64,000 bases of DNA from Ophiobolus disseminans (Eukaryota; Ascomycota; Dothideomycetes; Pleosporales; Phaeosphaeriaceae). Of the stretch, positions 44,490 through 56,048 are shown one piece after another; position 1 is the first letter of the stretch; each line of letters starts with the position of its first letter. Position numbers and translations under genes: made by a program. The stretch lies in contig MU006224.1 of assembly GCA_010093685.1 (NCBI GenBank), forward strand, positions 464,476 to 528,475. The letters are read 5' to 3'. Below the pieces are notes generated by a model that saw nothing but the letters and a program-made list of their open reading frames with translations, ran no database searches and was not told where the DNA came from.

Positions 44490-47307
44490 TTACATGACAA
44501 CCTAGATTCGTTAGCGGCGACCTCAGATGGCTAAGACAGAAACTTACACAATCGCTGTCCTTTGGCGCCTGACCGATACCCATTTCGTCAAATGTCTTGG
44601 GTCCTTTACCAGGTGTTGAGGAAGCCGGTGTGGGCGGTTTCGCAGAGGCCGCCGGGGCAACTGGCTTACTTGGCTGTGCAGGGGCCGCTTTGGGTGGCTT
44701 AGCTGGCTGTTGCTGTTGTTGTAATGTAGCGACTCGGTTTGGCTTGGGCATAGCGTCGTGCGCAGATGGCCGACCAGCTGAGCCTGGCCTTGACGACGGT
44801 CGAGGACCTTGGCTGGGTCCGGTAGTCGAGGGCCTGTCAGGCCGCGACGACGTTCTGCTCTCTTGGCCGGGTTGCACTGTTGAGGGGCGGGTGTGTTGTC
44901 GTGGCTCAAGAGGCGCAACATATCCAATATCCGGCAAAGTGGGCGCCTTCTTGAGCGGCGCTCCCACCTTCTGAAGCTTATTTCGCCCCGCATCCGGCGC
45001 ACTGAAGCCGATATCTGATGGCTGAGCAGTTTGTGGTCGCTGTTGCTGAAACTCGGGGTGCTGAGCACTCGGTCCGCCAGGCTGCCTGTAACCTCCAGGC
45101 CCGCTCAGTGGGAGCGGCCCTCCGCGCCCTCCGCTTGACATGCGACCTCCCCGGCCAGGTCCTGGTCCCATGTTATCTACACTCGTGTGGGGACGATATG
45201 GGAGTGAGCCCATGTCAGGTCCAGGACCTGGTCGAGGGCCACTGCGTCCATAACCATCATTGGGAGGATATATGTTTGGATTTATATTGAAAGCTGATGT
45301 CGGCCGAGTGCTTGATGAACGCAGTTCTGGCGCAAACCCACCAGCAAGGCTTGGCCGTTGTTGTGGAGCTATACGTGGCGGACCGTTGTCCATGGGATAC
45401 GGGGTAACTGTGGCAGGGCGATCGTAAGGAGCTGCGGAAGGTGGGTTCCCAAGCATCGGTGGCTGGTCCGAGATAGGATAAGGAGTGGATGTGTCGGCGC
45501 GGTTGCCCATACGGCTTGGCGCAGAAGTTATGGGTGAGGAGTCAGACCCATAATCTGAAGGACTGCTGTCGCTGATGGATGGCAGTGTAGGAGCAGTTGC
45601 TTTCTGAAGTCTTGCTGGGCGTTGTCCGCGCATAGATCCATGCTTTGACTTGATCATGTTGATAGCCACGTTCTCGTGATCCTTCTTTGACAGGGTCCTG
45701 TGAGTTTTGGAGATGCTCTCGATACGAGTCGCGGCGTCTTTGTTCCCATTCTTCTCCGCCTTTTCGTACCACTCAATGGCTTTGTCAATGTTCGCTGGAA
45801 CATGCATTCCAATCTCGTTGAAGTATCCCATAGCAAACTCGGCAGTGGGAAGTCCTGCGATGGCGGCGCGCTGAGCGTACTGGTAAGCCAGCTCTTCGTT
45901 CTTCGCGAATTCGCCTTCGTGACCGCAGAGAAACCACTTGCTAATCGCCATGTCAGCCTCCGCTTCACCTTGACGAGAAGCAAGTGCGTTGTAGTGCAAT
46001 GACAGCGTAGGATTGAATTCACAGCCTAAGCTGCACAGCTCGTATGCTGAGCCCATTTTGAGCTGGGCCTTTGCGAATCCCAGGTAGGCAGCCTTCTCGA
46101 TATTCTGCCTCGCTGACTTCTCGTCGTAGGGCAGGTATATCTCGGGGACGTTAATTTGGGGGAGCTCTCGCGCCTGGAGCATGCCTAGCACGTAAGCGCC
46201 CTGTGGAGCATTCTCATCCGCAGTCAAGGCCGCCTGCCGGATTAGCTGTACTCCCCGCGCAAAGTCCTGTTGCTGCCCGTGCTGACCAAGCAGTGTCATC
46301 ATTCCCAGTCGGTAGTTGGAAGCGGAATCGCCTTGTTCTGCGCCAGCCTTGTAGTGTTGGAGCGCCTTAATCGGGTCATTGGACTGCTCGAACTGCATAC
46401 CCATTCGATACTCTGCCCTGGCGTATCCCTTTGCAGCCGCCCGCGAATAACATCGGAAGGCCTCTTTCTTGTCTGCGCGCATACCGAACTTGCCAAACTC
46501 CAGCCACATGCCCCGCATGAAGGCTGCCTTTGGATGGTGCTGGTCTGCCAGAAAGGTGACGACATTCATGGCGTCTATTCGTAGCTGGTGCTCAACCTGT
46601 GGCGTCACCGGTCTTGCACCCTGGATCTCAGCAATGCGCTGCTCGTGCAGCTGTGCCGAGTCCACGTATCCCAGAGCGTCCTGCGCCCAGGCCAGCTGCA
46701 TCTCGGGGTCGTTTGAGTTGAGTACGGGTAGCCGCGCATTCTCCAAGACTGCCTCCTTCTCATCGTCAGACGGTGGGACGTTCGGCGGCTTGTTCGGAAG
46801 CTTCGGAAACGGCGAAAAGTTGGGCGACTCGTGGTTCTGCGCGAACTGGTTGTAGTCGTGGGAGGGCTGCTGCTGCTGCACGGGCTGGGGCAGCACGTTT
46901 GGTGGTTGTCGAAACGTCGAGGAAATGCTTGCTTGCCGCGACGGCCAGTGCCCATCGCTACCAGGCAGCTCGTTCTGGAAGCTCGTCTGCCGCGGAGGGA
47001 AGTTCTGCTGCGACTGGTTGTAGCCCTGGGCCGGCGGCGACATGAGGCCATTCATGCCGCGCGGGTCATGAGTCTCTAGCTCCATATGCGCAATGTTGTC
47101 TTGCATGTTCTCAGGGACCTCGGGCATTATGCTGTCGCGGGGGGACTATGTCAGCAGGCGCAACATATGCCACATCTGTCGGGGTGAGACTGACCGCTGG
47201 GGCGCTGGGGAGATTACTTCGGGCGAAGGCGCTGGCATGTAGTAGTCATCAAATCCGCCAGGAACGAAGGTCGCCCCCAGCTGGGGCGGGTTCTGTTGGT
47301 AGCTCAT
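44490..47307 (-). CDS. CHS4: Chitin synthase activator, SKT5/CHS4 family, CaaX-terminated
   Basis: Three exons (47307-47195, 47131-44548, 44501-44490) give 902 residues. The family (yeast Skt5/Chs4) activates a class IV-type chitin synthase and anchors it at the septum or bud neck. The start MSYQQNPPQLGATFVPGGFD is in exon 1. Sel1-type repeats fill roughly residues 190-470, for example AAFMRGMWLEFGKFGMRADK, AFRCYSRAAAKGYARAEYRM and ASNYRLGMMTLLGQHGQ. The second half is Pro/Ser/Gln-rich and disordered. The last intron (44502-44547, GTAAGT to TCTAG) joins KDSDC to VVM-stop, giving a CVVM farnesylation box. Reading through the intron gives a longer, hydrophobic, non-CaaX tail. The same-strand gene upstream is ASF1. 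Confidence 0.93.
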
Positions 47308-48392
47308 CGTCGGTGCGGGCCGTCAATCAAGAGGAAAGCTTGGTTGACCGAGTGTTAGCCGTTGTCCAAGAAGTAGAGGGAGCGTTCAGGGTTCCGGCCT
47401 CGCAAAAGACTCTCCCGTGGGCCTGTCATGGAGGACGGAAAGGACCCTGATGCCGCGCGGAAGCAAGAAGTCGTACCTATGGAGCTTGGCGGGGTAATGC
47501 GGCACGTCTGGCCCTGAGTCGCGTCGAGGCCGGTTTCCCCCAACTCGCCGCGATGTCTGCTCCGTATGTCGTATTTGCGCGGATGTTTGCGAGCCGCAGC
47601 TACGAGGAGCGAATATCGTGCAAACAAGCGGAAGACGGCGGCAAGCTGTGCAAGCTGTGCACGGAGGGCAGTGGTGGGAAGAGACAGCAGGCTGAGCCAG
47701 GCGAGAAACACGAACGGGCGAGGAGGCTGTTTGCTGCTGAAACAGACCTGGTCGTCGAGTGAACCCTTGAGGCTGTTGGGTGGTGGGCGCTCGAGCAGAT
47801 GATGTCGCTGCCCGACTAAGGCTCTCGCGGCACACGCAGGGTCATGAGGAGGACAGAAAGGGACTGTGAGCCGGCAATACCACACATGTTGCCGCTTGCT
47901 GGCGCTCACGTTTGCTATTAATGTTTGACACTGCCGGCGCGTCGGCGTCCTCGTCTTCGGGTCCGCGACCTTGCTGCGCCATACCAGCGCTCGAGAGGCT
48001 GTGTTTCGACAGACGTCGCTTCAGACGGCCGCTTTTGGCTGTTTCGCATGCGCCTGGCCTATCAAGCACGCGTCACGTTGTCAGCCTGGGGTGTGTGCGA
48101 TATGTGGAGATGAAGGAATTGCGACGACATCAGCTCTGGCTTGCGCGGCTGTATTTAGTACACGTGTGGCCAATCGCACATTCCCTGAAACGCCTTCAAC
48201 ATGTCCATCGCCCGACAGAGTCACATAGGGCCTAGTTATACATCATCAGATAGCACAATGGACAAAGGATCCAGAAGGAACGTCAATAGCTTCCCAATAT
48301 GCTTCTGCTAGCAAAAGCGCGTGATATGCTCCATGTTGACAAGACGCCGGCGGACCAGATGATCTTAGTCAGGCTCCATGACCGTGGACAGC
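47308..48392. other. Spacer, CHS4 promoter and leader
   Basis: A 1.1 kb region between the 3' end of ASF1 and the start of CHS4, fairly GC-rich. Overlapping open frames on both strands (47355-47909, 47912-48235) lack any family feature. Septation genes often have long promoters or leaders. Confidence 0.45.
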
Positions 48393-49379
48393 TCAATGGA
48401 CCATGACATCCGCGCCGTGCGGCTGTGGGATGGCAGGTACCTTCTTCTCGCCAGCCGCAGCCTCGGCGTCATCCATCTCCATGTCGTCCTCGCCGCCCTC
48501 TTCGCCCTCCTCCTCTTCATCGTCGCCCTCGGAGTCTTCGATGTCAATCTCCTCGCTGCCAGCCTCCGACTCCGCATCCTCATCGTTGGCAGGGCCGGCG
48601 GTATCTTCGGCGCCTGCCATGGCAGCATCCTCGCCTTCAACTGGAGCCGCCTCGGCCTCTTCCTCCTCTTCTTCCTCCTCCTCCTCGATGCCGTACTGGT
48701 CGCCGTCCGCGTTGAGGTCGGCCTCGGGCTGCTCAGGCGGGAATTCTGGTGGGGCAGACTCCTCGGAATCCCTGCCACTATTAGCTCTAGTTCGTGCCTA
48801 TGCGCCCAGTCTACGTACCACTTGATTGCAAAGCGTGTTACACGCGGCTTCTCTGCGAGAATCTGCCTCTGCACCTTCTCGATGATGGGCTTCGTGGGCG
48901 GCTCAAGGGCCAGCGCCTCGTCCGTGTACTCATTGTTGACGTAGTAGCCCACGCGCACAAATTCGCGGTCTTCATAGCTGCAGCTGAGCAGAATGACTGT
49001 GACGCCAATGATCTCGCTGTTGGGGATGCGCGACAGGTCCGGGGGGTCGGCGCGGAAGACGAACTTGTTGACTCCGATGGGGAGGGGTCCGACAAGCACC
49101 GAGTCGAGCTCCTGATCGTACTCGTTTCTAGAAGGGGTCAATTGGCCGCGCGCTAACGAAGCGGTGAAGTGCACTCACGAGGTAGCGGAGCCCACGTAGG
49201 TCAACTTCCACTCGAGATCTGTGGGGCGGGGTTAGCGAGGTTTTTCGCAAAAAGTCAAGGGCAGACGTGCCCTTCTGCAGCTGCTCCAGACACTCAAATG
49301 TGATCTCGAACTCGTACGGCGCGTCGAACTGCGCGGGGTTGTTCTTGACCTCGACACCGAGGAGCGATACGACAGACAT
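48393..49379 (-). CDS. ASF1: Histone H3-H4 chaperone ASF1
   Basis: Four exons (49379-49271, 49218-49179, 49127-48819, 48771-48393) give 278 residues. Asf1 hands H3-H4 dimers to CAF-1 and HIRA during nucleosome assembly. The immunoglobulin-like core is highly conserved: MSVVSLLGVEVKNNPAQFDA, then DLEWKLTYVGSATSNEYDQE. LDSVLVGPLPIGVNKFVFRA, YEDREFVRVGYYVNNEY and KPRVTRFAIKW complete it. The tail after ~160 is a long acidic region typical of fungal Asf1 (IDIEDSEGDDEEEEGEEGGE). Intron 1 (49270-49219) must start with GC, not GT: only a join after AAGG restores the invariant K-D-L-E-W. Intron 3 lies just after IKW. Confidence 0.94.
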
Positions 49380-50595
49380 GTTGGATAGTGGCTTAGTCGG
49401 AGGACCGATAATGGGTAGCAGGCGAATGGAGGTGATAAAAGGCTGCGGTGTGGTTTGGGGGGTGCTAGAGGTATTGCAGAGAAAGCGGCAGCAGCAATGG
49501 TGTGTTTATTTAGTTCGATGAGCGGTGAGGGACGTGCGGGTTGAAGGCGGCAACAATCTTAGCCTGTCGCGGGTCGCGTCCATGTCGAAACGTGATTTGG
49601 CGATTTCGCGACGCGTTTCAGACGTGCGCTTGACTCGACGAGATCATTCATCTAGACTTGTTGTCGAGGAATCGCTTGATTGGGTATTGTATCTTCCTAT
49701 CTTCGCGCGTGTTATCTACTTGGTAGTTGCGTTACCCGCACCGTAGAATGGGACATTCACATCTCGATCGTCACACCCGCAGTATTCGTTTGACGCTACA
49801 GCCTTCCGCCATTCTCGGTGGTGTCCTCGCACAGAAATCAAGAGTGCGGTCATGTTGGACAGGAGGGCGTTTGTGATCATACACAACATATCTCCGTCTT
49901 CCTCGCAACGGGCACGAACGCATAGCCCTTTTCGATACCCTCCAGACATTCACAGCCACTACCAAAAAACTGCCCGACTTTTGTAGCTCGATATTTCCTG
50001 CAGCAGAGCAGCGTCTAGACCTGGGTGCAATACAGCTACTAGCTATGTTAAAGGAGCAACGTTGTCTACTCAGTTTGCCGTGTTGAGATCTCCAGAACAC
50101 CAAGATGTTCGTACAACACTGCTTGTGACAGCCGCGCATCAACAGTATTGGTGTGACATCGTCGTGGACTGAAGCCTATGTGATGTTGCGGAAGCGGGGA
50201 ACTGTGCCGGTGCAGCATCGACCCAGACCATCAGTAAACACACAATTCATCTGACTTCCGCCCAATATCCCGACAACTGAACGCGTCATGGACTGAACCT
50301 ACCCAAAACCTTTATGAAGTACGAACAGAGGCACGAACAAGATATCATCCTAAGTATAGTCAGCTTATTTAGTGCTGACAAAGAGCTTGCTAAGGACCCT
50401 TTGACAAACTGCAACCCCATCGTTACCAGACCAGATCCAACTCAAGTTGCAAAGTGATCATCCGGCGGATCTATACCTCAAGTCTAGAAAGATAAGTCTA
50501 CCATTAAGTTGCAAGGAACGAGCTGCAGAGCGGGGCACCCATCCTACTTTCACGAACGCTTGTGTGGGGCTAAACTGTCAGCATTGATTGTCGTC
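49380..50595. other. Spacer, divergent promoters
   Basis: A 1.2 kb region between ASF1 and the Zn2Cys6 gene. The part near 50280-50500 is AT-richer. No gene, RNA or repeat is recognised; the minus-strand frames at 49716-50142 overlap each other and have no motif. Confidence 0.45.
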
Positions 50596-53515
50596 ATGAC
50601 ACCTCCTACACAGGGCGCGACTCATGGAGAGCATCTCCAGCTCCCAGATATCGCCGCCGGTACTAAATCCCAGCCTGCCCCACCACGTGTTCGTCGCCGC
50701 AATCGCCAAATTACTTCATGTCTGGAATGCCGACGGCAAGTAGACTCCGGCTGTGCACGATTGACACTGGCTGACTTGCATCGTTGCTTTGCAGACGAAA
50801 GTTGAAGTGCGACAAAGGGTCGCCATGCGTCAACTGCACCAAAAACTCGCGTCCATGCGTGTTCATCGCGTCTGGTCTGGATGCAGATGGCCAGAAAAGG
50901 CTCGCTGAGGTCAAGGAGAAGATGGGAATATTAGAAAGGAGTTTGGAAGAAGACGTTGCGCGGATCAGTCGTTCCAAATCTGGAGGTGCTTCCGACAGTA
51001 GACGACCAAGCACACTACCTGGGCAAGAAGAGAGCTATAGCGACCAGGAGGACGACGAAGACACGAGAAACCTGGACCCAACTCATCTTGCGACTGAAGA
51101 TGCTGCATATTACGACGATGATGCCGATAATGATGACGACGACATTGTTGATCTTGGCATCGCCATGGGCAAAGTAAGGATCTCCGAGAGAATTGGAGGT
51201 CTTGTGCGCCCGAGGTTCTCAGAGGAGGTAAGTCCTTCCTGCACTTGTTCATGTGCCGTTCTCACTGACACAATTCTTAGCTTGTTCAAGCCCTACGAGA
51301 ACTACCAAAAGTCGAACGGGTGAATCCCAATCCAGTGGCAGACCAAGACCCTCAAGATTGGCTGGCGCCCAGCCGAGATTATGTTGCCCCTTCATCAAGT
51401 CTATACTTTGCTCCTGGCGGTGAGAAAACCTCACTCATGACGCATCTTCCATCCAAACCCTTGGTCGACAAATTAATCGCACACTATTGGGAAGCTGTTC
51501 ATGTGATCGCAAGGACCGTACATCGCCCCTCCTTCGAGAGACAATATGAGAGATTCTGGGCCTCTATCGGTGTAGGCTTAGAACCGCGGAACTCGTTCCA
51601 AGCAGTCGTTTTGGCAGCCTTGCTGAGTTCAGTCGTCTCCATGCCTGAGCACAAAGTGCTCAGTGAACTCGGGGTTGACAAACAGAGCCTGGTCGACAAT
51701 TTCAGACGCGGAACTGAAGCGGCCCTCTCTAGAGCAAATTTTCTACGAGCGACAAAGCTGGAAACACTTCAAGCATTTGTCATGTATCTTGTAAGTCATT
51801 AGAAAGTACCATGACCTCCGATTCCATTCTACGTCTCAGATATCGGCTGTACATCTTTCACATACTGGTTCTACTCGCGTCCAAACGCTAACTAAACTAT
51901 TGCAGATCCCACTGTGCCGTCACGAAGTGTCTCGCGCTCATTCCGCGCTGACGGGGACAGTCATTCGACTGGCTGAGTGCATGGGGCTACATCGTGATCC
52001 AACAAAATACACCAACTCGCCCATCGAGATCCAAGTTCGACGCCTGATATGGTATCAGATCTGCTTCCTCGACCTTCGAACTTGCGAAGGCACTGGGCCA
52101 CGCCCTCAAATTCGGTATGACGACTACGATACGCAATTTCCATTAAACATCGATGATGAAGATCTTGACCGCGCTGAACACGGCGTGAGAGGAATCGACG
52201 TCAGAACGAACAGGAAGAATTTTACCGATATGACTATCACACGGATGCGCTTCGAGTGCTATGAAATGCACCGCTTTCTATGGAATGAAAGACCAAAGCT
52301 GGAGCAGAAGGACGCGAACGGAGAGCGCAAGGTCACTCTCATCTCTTTACTCTCACGTGTCCATGCTTTCAAAGCTGCAATGGAGAAGACCTATCTTCCC
52401 ATGTTGAACAGAAGCGTGCCGCTACATGCACTGGCATCCGAGTTCTATGGCATCGTCTCCGACAGACTGTATATTTTGCTCCTTCAGAGATACTTGAGCT
52501 CTGATCGAAGCAAGATGCCCGGCCGCCTGCGACAGATCGTCTTGAGTTCTGCCGTCACGATAATCGAACACTCGATGGTCATCGAGCAACAGCCTGCTCT
52601 ATCAACTTGGTCGTGGTACGTCGGTGCTCTGCATCAATACCACACCGCGTTACTTCTTCTCAACGAGCTATATGCCAGCCACAACGAACCGGAAGTAGAA
52701 GCACGCGTCTGGAAGTGCATGGACTTTGCCTTTGGCATCAATTCAGAATGGTCGTATATTGAGAAAACCAGGTTCATTCTGGAAGACCTCATCGGCAAAA
52801 TCGACATCTACACCAGCCTGAAGAGGCTCCGCGCACCAACTAACATGCCACACGCCGGTCCACGGACGCACACGCCAGGCTTCCAGGCCAGACAGCAAGA
52901 AGAGAGGGAACGTAGCGGAAGCCTTCAATCTGCCAGAAGTGGATCTGCAACATCACCACTCGGTCTCAGTAATATTGCACCTGCCCAGCAAATGTCACCT
53001 CCCAAGCAGCCGCCGATGCATCACAGACAACAAATTCCGCAAATCCCACAAACACCATCCACGAGTATAAATACGTTCCCGGGCGCCATGCCCAACGTCG
53101 ACTGGGGTACCATAGAGCTTCCTCACTCAGCATCCGCATTCCCACCACCACAGCCCCCTCAAACTCCATACAGCTTCACCGACCTACCAACCACGACGCC
53201 CGCCAGCGGCTTAGGTCCTACGACCCATCTGCACTATCCCGACCAACAACAGGGAAGCGACGCGAGTAGTCCATCGGCCGCGATATATGGGGGCATGCGC
53301 CAAGGAACGGCGAGTAGCAGTCCGATGGATGTGCTCAATGAGATTGACTGGGTAAGTGGGATGACTGTGGTAGGGTGCATGGAGCTGACAATGCACAGAA
53401 TGATATCGAGCAGATGTTTGGTGGCGCTGAGATGGGTGCGGGCATGTTGATTCCGCCGTTTACGTTTCCGCAGTTCTCGGCTAGTGATTTGCAGTGGCCG
53501 CAGCAGCCGTTGTAG
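50596..53515 (+). CDS. Zn2Cys6 transcription factor
   Basis: Five exons (50596-50735, 50795-51227, 51281-51790, 51906-53351, 53399-53515) give 881 residues. The zinc cluster is C42-X2-C45-X6-C52-X5-C58-X2-C61-X6-C68 (SCLECRRRKLKCDKG, then SPCVNCTKNSRPC). It is preceded by a basic RVRRRNRQ. A short coiled-coil-like linker (KRLAEVKEKMGILERSLEED) and an acidic stretch follow. The fungal transcription-factor middle domain includes LVDKLIAHYWEAVHVIARTV and SRAHSALTGTVIRLAECMGL, then RRLIWYQICFLDLRTCEG. The C-terminus is Pro/Gln/Ser-rich and ends FSASDLQWPQQPL, likely activating. Intron 1 uses a GC donor (GCAAGT). The target pathway is unknown; no biosynthetic cluster is adjacent. Confidence 0.9.
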
Positions 53516-54182
53516 GATTTTGGGGTTGGTCAATGGTAATACACGACATCATGAAGAGTTCTGCCCATGGCTTCGAGCGCTTTCGTTAGCTACTCGGTGC
53601 GCCACAGCTATCGAACAGCTCAAAGAAGCTTCTAGCAGCAATTGTGAGATTGAAGATGTTGCATAGAGACGAACATCGCGAATGATAGCGATAGATGCTG
53701 CAAGACCGATGGCACATGCCGCCTTTAGTTTGGCCCCTGCTGCTACTGCGACTAGCTTCTCCCTCAGCAAGTACACTACGCTCGCGAACGTTCTTACGCG
53801 TCGATCTTCTCCAACATGCAAACCTCGTACTACACGCACTAAAGAAGACGACTGATAACTAGCCAGGCTCTAGCACTTCACTAAGCGGCATCGTTGCAGC
53901 TTGTCGCCCTCTCTTTGCACGACCGCATGACCAGTTTGCGCTGTTCGAGGCAACCTTGGACGACCAACTGACAAGTTTTTGGGAAGGTACGGCATGAACC
54001 AAGTACAATACCCCGCTTCATGCCAGCGTCAGTCCGATTGTCTTTCGAACTCCAATTCTTGGTTCATTGTCTTTTCAACAATTCAGACGTTCTATTAGCA
54101 TTACACCAACGTCAATCCGATTGTGCTTCGTATTCGAGTTCTTGTTCCATCATCCCATCAACCATCCATCCATTCTACTAGC
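53516..54182. other. Spacer upstream of the HET pseudogene
   Basis: Contains the Zn2Cys6 gene's 3' region and, in its last ~160 bases, the 83-bp-period duplication listed separately. The minus-strand frame at 53549-53839 is hydrophobic and Ala/Val-rich but has no signature. Confidence 0.5.
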
Positions 54183-54184
54183 AT
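54022..54184. repeat. Imperfect tandem duplication, period 83 bp
   Basis: Copy 1 (54022-54101) and copy 2 (54105-54184) align without gaps at an offset of 83. Each contains a CCGATTGT near its start and ends CTATTAGCAT or CTACTAGCAT. Many of the differences are C/T or G/A. Copy 2 ends at the likely start codon of the HET pseudogene. Confidence 0.75.
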
Positions 54185-56048
54185 GGCTCTCGTTTAGATA
54201 GTCGCAAATCATGTCTACATCCCTCTGTCCCAGCCTACGGAGATGCGCATCGCTATCATCGAACCCGCTATGCAGCCGGATGCTCCGCTTCGATTCTCAT
54301 TCCACCATGGTTGCCTCAATGAGCTGGAAGGTCGATACGAAGCCGTCTCGTATGTTTGGGAAGCGCTGAAACTGGAACATCTGGTTCATCACATCGAGCA
54401 CAATGCTACACTACTCGTTACGGAGAATCTGGACCCAGCTCTGCGGAGACTGCGTCATAAAGCAGATCCGAGGTGACTTTGGGCAGACGCTCTGTGTATT
54501 GACCAGCACAATAATCGCGAAAAGACAACTCAAATTCCTCTTATGGTTGATATTTTTCGAGGTGCGAAGAAAGTTATTGCTTAGCTTCATCAAGGAGATA
54601 AAGCAATAGAAAAAGCCATGCGCTTCTTGGAACACGTATCTCGGCGACCGTCTCAGACGCCAATATATCCCTGGGGTGGGATGAATGATGGAGGCAAAAG
54701 TCCCAAGGATGTTGTTCCAGACATGACAAAGTTTCTCAACATGCCTTACTTTCGGCGTCTACGGATAATTCAGGAGGTCGCATTCAACCACGACGTCATC
54801 CTGGTCTGTGGTAAGACTAAACTAAGCTCGTTGCGCCTATCTACAGCGCAATGGTTCATCAAATATGTATCGTCTGTTAATCCTTTAGAAAGGACAGACC
54901 GTGTCATCAATGCGGCTAGCAAGATGACCGCTATCTGGAATCGACAACTCAACGGAAGGGGCATATCATCAATGTCCGAAGGCAAGATACACTTCCTCGA
55001 CCTAGTCTTAGAGTTCAAGACATATGGATGCTCAGATCTCCGGGATCGAATATTTGCCCTACAATCAAACGCAAAGGACAAATACATTTGGCGGGAACTC
55101 GACTACACGCTAGACGTTAGCCTGACTTACCAGCACTTTGCCTTTGTATGCGTCGAACAGGGAAGTATGCTTCAGACTCAAGAGATTCTAGATGGGGCTT
55201 TAGCTCGGCGGGGAGTCGACGTACAGACGACATGGCCCTCATGGGTACCGGACTGGCGATTCGAGCAAAGCAGCAAACATTTCAAATGTAACTCATTATT
55301 GACTGACATGCCAGATATTTCTAGCATCGCTAGTACTCCTGGGCCTGTATTACACATAGCTCTGATGTACCTGTGCGTAGGTAGGGGATTGCAATTGTCT
55401 CACGATAATATCCTTCACTCTCCCACTATCTGCGCAAAAAGCAATATCAGCATGGCAGGTTCTTTGATAACCTTTCTCTCATCTATTAACAGTATTTACA
55501 AAATGTTTCTCAATAGCGCGGGGTTTGCACAAGACGTGGAGTCGTTGCGGCTCTTATTGTTCTTCCTATGGGGGGAGGACCTGAAGCCCATGAGTTGGCA
55601 CAGTTTACAAGAAACAATGGCTGAGACCGAAATCGAGCTGCGCGACCATATAGAAAGGCTGTGGAATTCAACCCAAGAAGACAAGAACATCGGCACTGAA
55701 GAGCTCTTCCGGATCATCGCAACGGCTTCCAAAAATCGGTGTTTCTTTGAGGCCAAAATCGATGGTGGAGCCAATAGATTACTGTGCTATGGACCAATTG
55801 GCTTCACAGAACATGATGTCGTCGTGCCGGGACTAAATTCGGTTCGCTTATTTGGCTCTTACGGAGTACATAATGCTCTAGTCCTTCGACCGACATCAAC
55901 ATTCAGCAAACAGCACGAGCAATCTCGGCTCGATAAATCCTTCCTAGAACAGTCATACAGGCTTGTTGGCAGCACATACATTCTGATTCCTGACTCTTCT
56001 GAAACGGTTGATCCAAACATGCAACGCGCAAAGATCTTTTTACACTAG
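54183..56048 (+). pseudogene. HET-domain pseudogene with three in-frame stops
   Basis: One frame of ~620 codons runs from an ATG at 54183 to a stop at 56046-56048. It is broken by TAG (54195-54197), TGA (54474-54476) and TAG (54582-54584), with no frameshift. HET blocks survive around the stops: YEAVSYVW, then RRLRHKADPR before the TGA and LWADALCIDQHNNREKTTQI after it, then IFRGAKKVIA just before the third stop. Downstream are FRRLRIIQEVAFNHDVILVC and an open ~470-codon remainder. Where HET proteins usually have YVWG this copy has YVWE. No intron with normal signals removes the stops. The changes fit C-to-T or G-to-A transitions, as in repeat-induced point mutation. The last 476 codons could still yield a protein from 54618, but without the HET core. 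Confidence 0.85.

Noticed and set aside
44389..44547. Unspliced CHS4 C-terminus as the normal protein end
   Set aside because: Splicing with good GTAAGT/TAG signals gives the CaaX ending known for the family; retention is kept only as a possible variant.
47355..48235. Open frames on both strands upstream of CHS4
   Set aside because: GC-rich chance frames overlapping each other, with no family feature or splice logic.
50736..53515. Possibility that the Zn2Cys6 gene marks a secondary-metabolite cluster
   Set aside because: Neighbours are ASF1 and a HET pseudogene; no polyketide, peptide or terpene synthase is present in the window.
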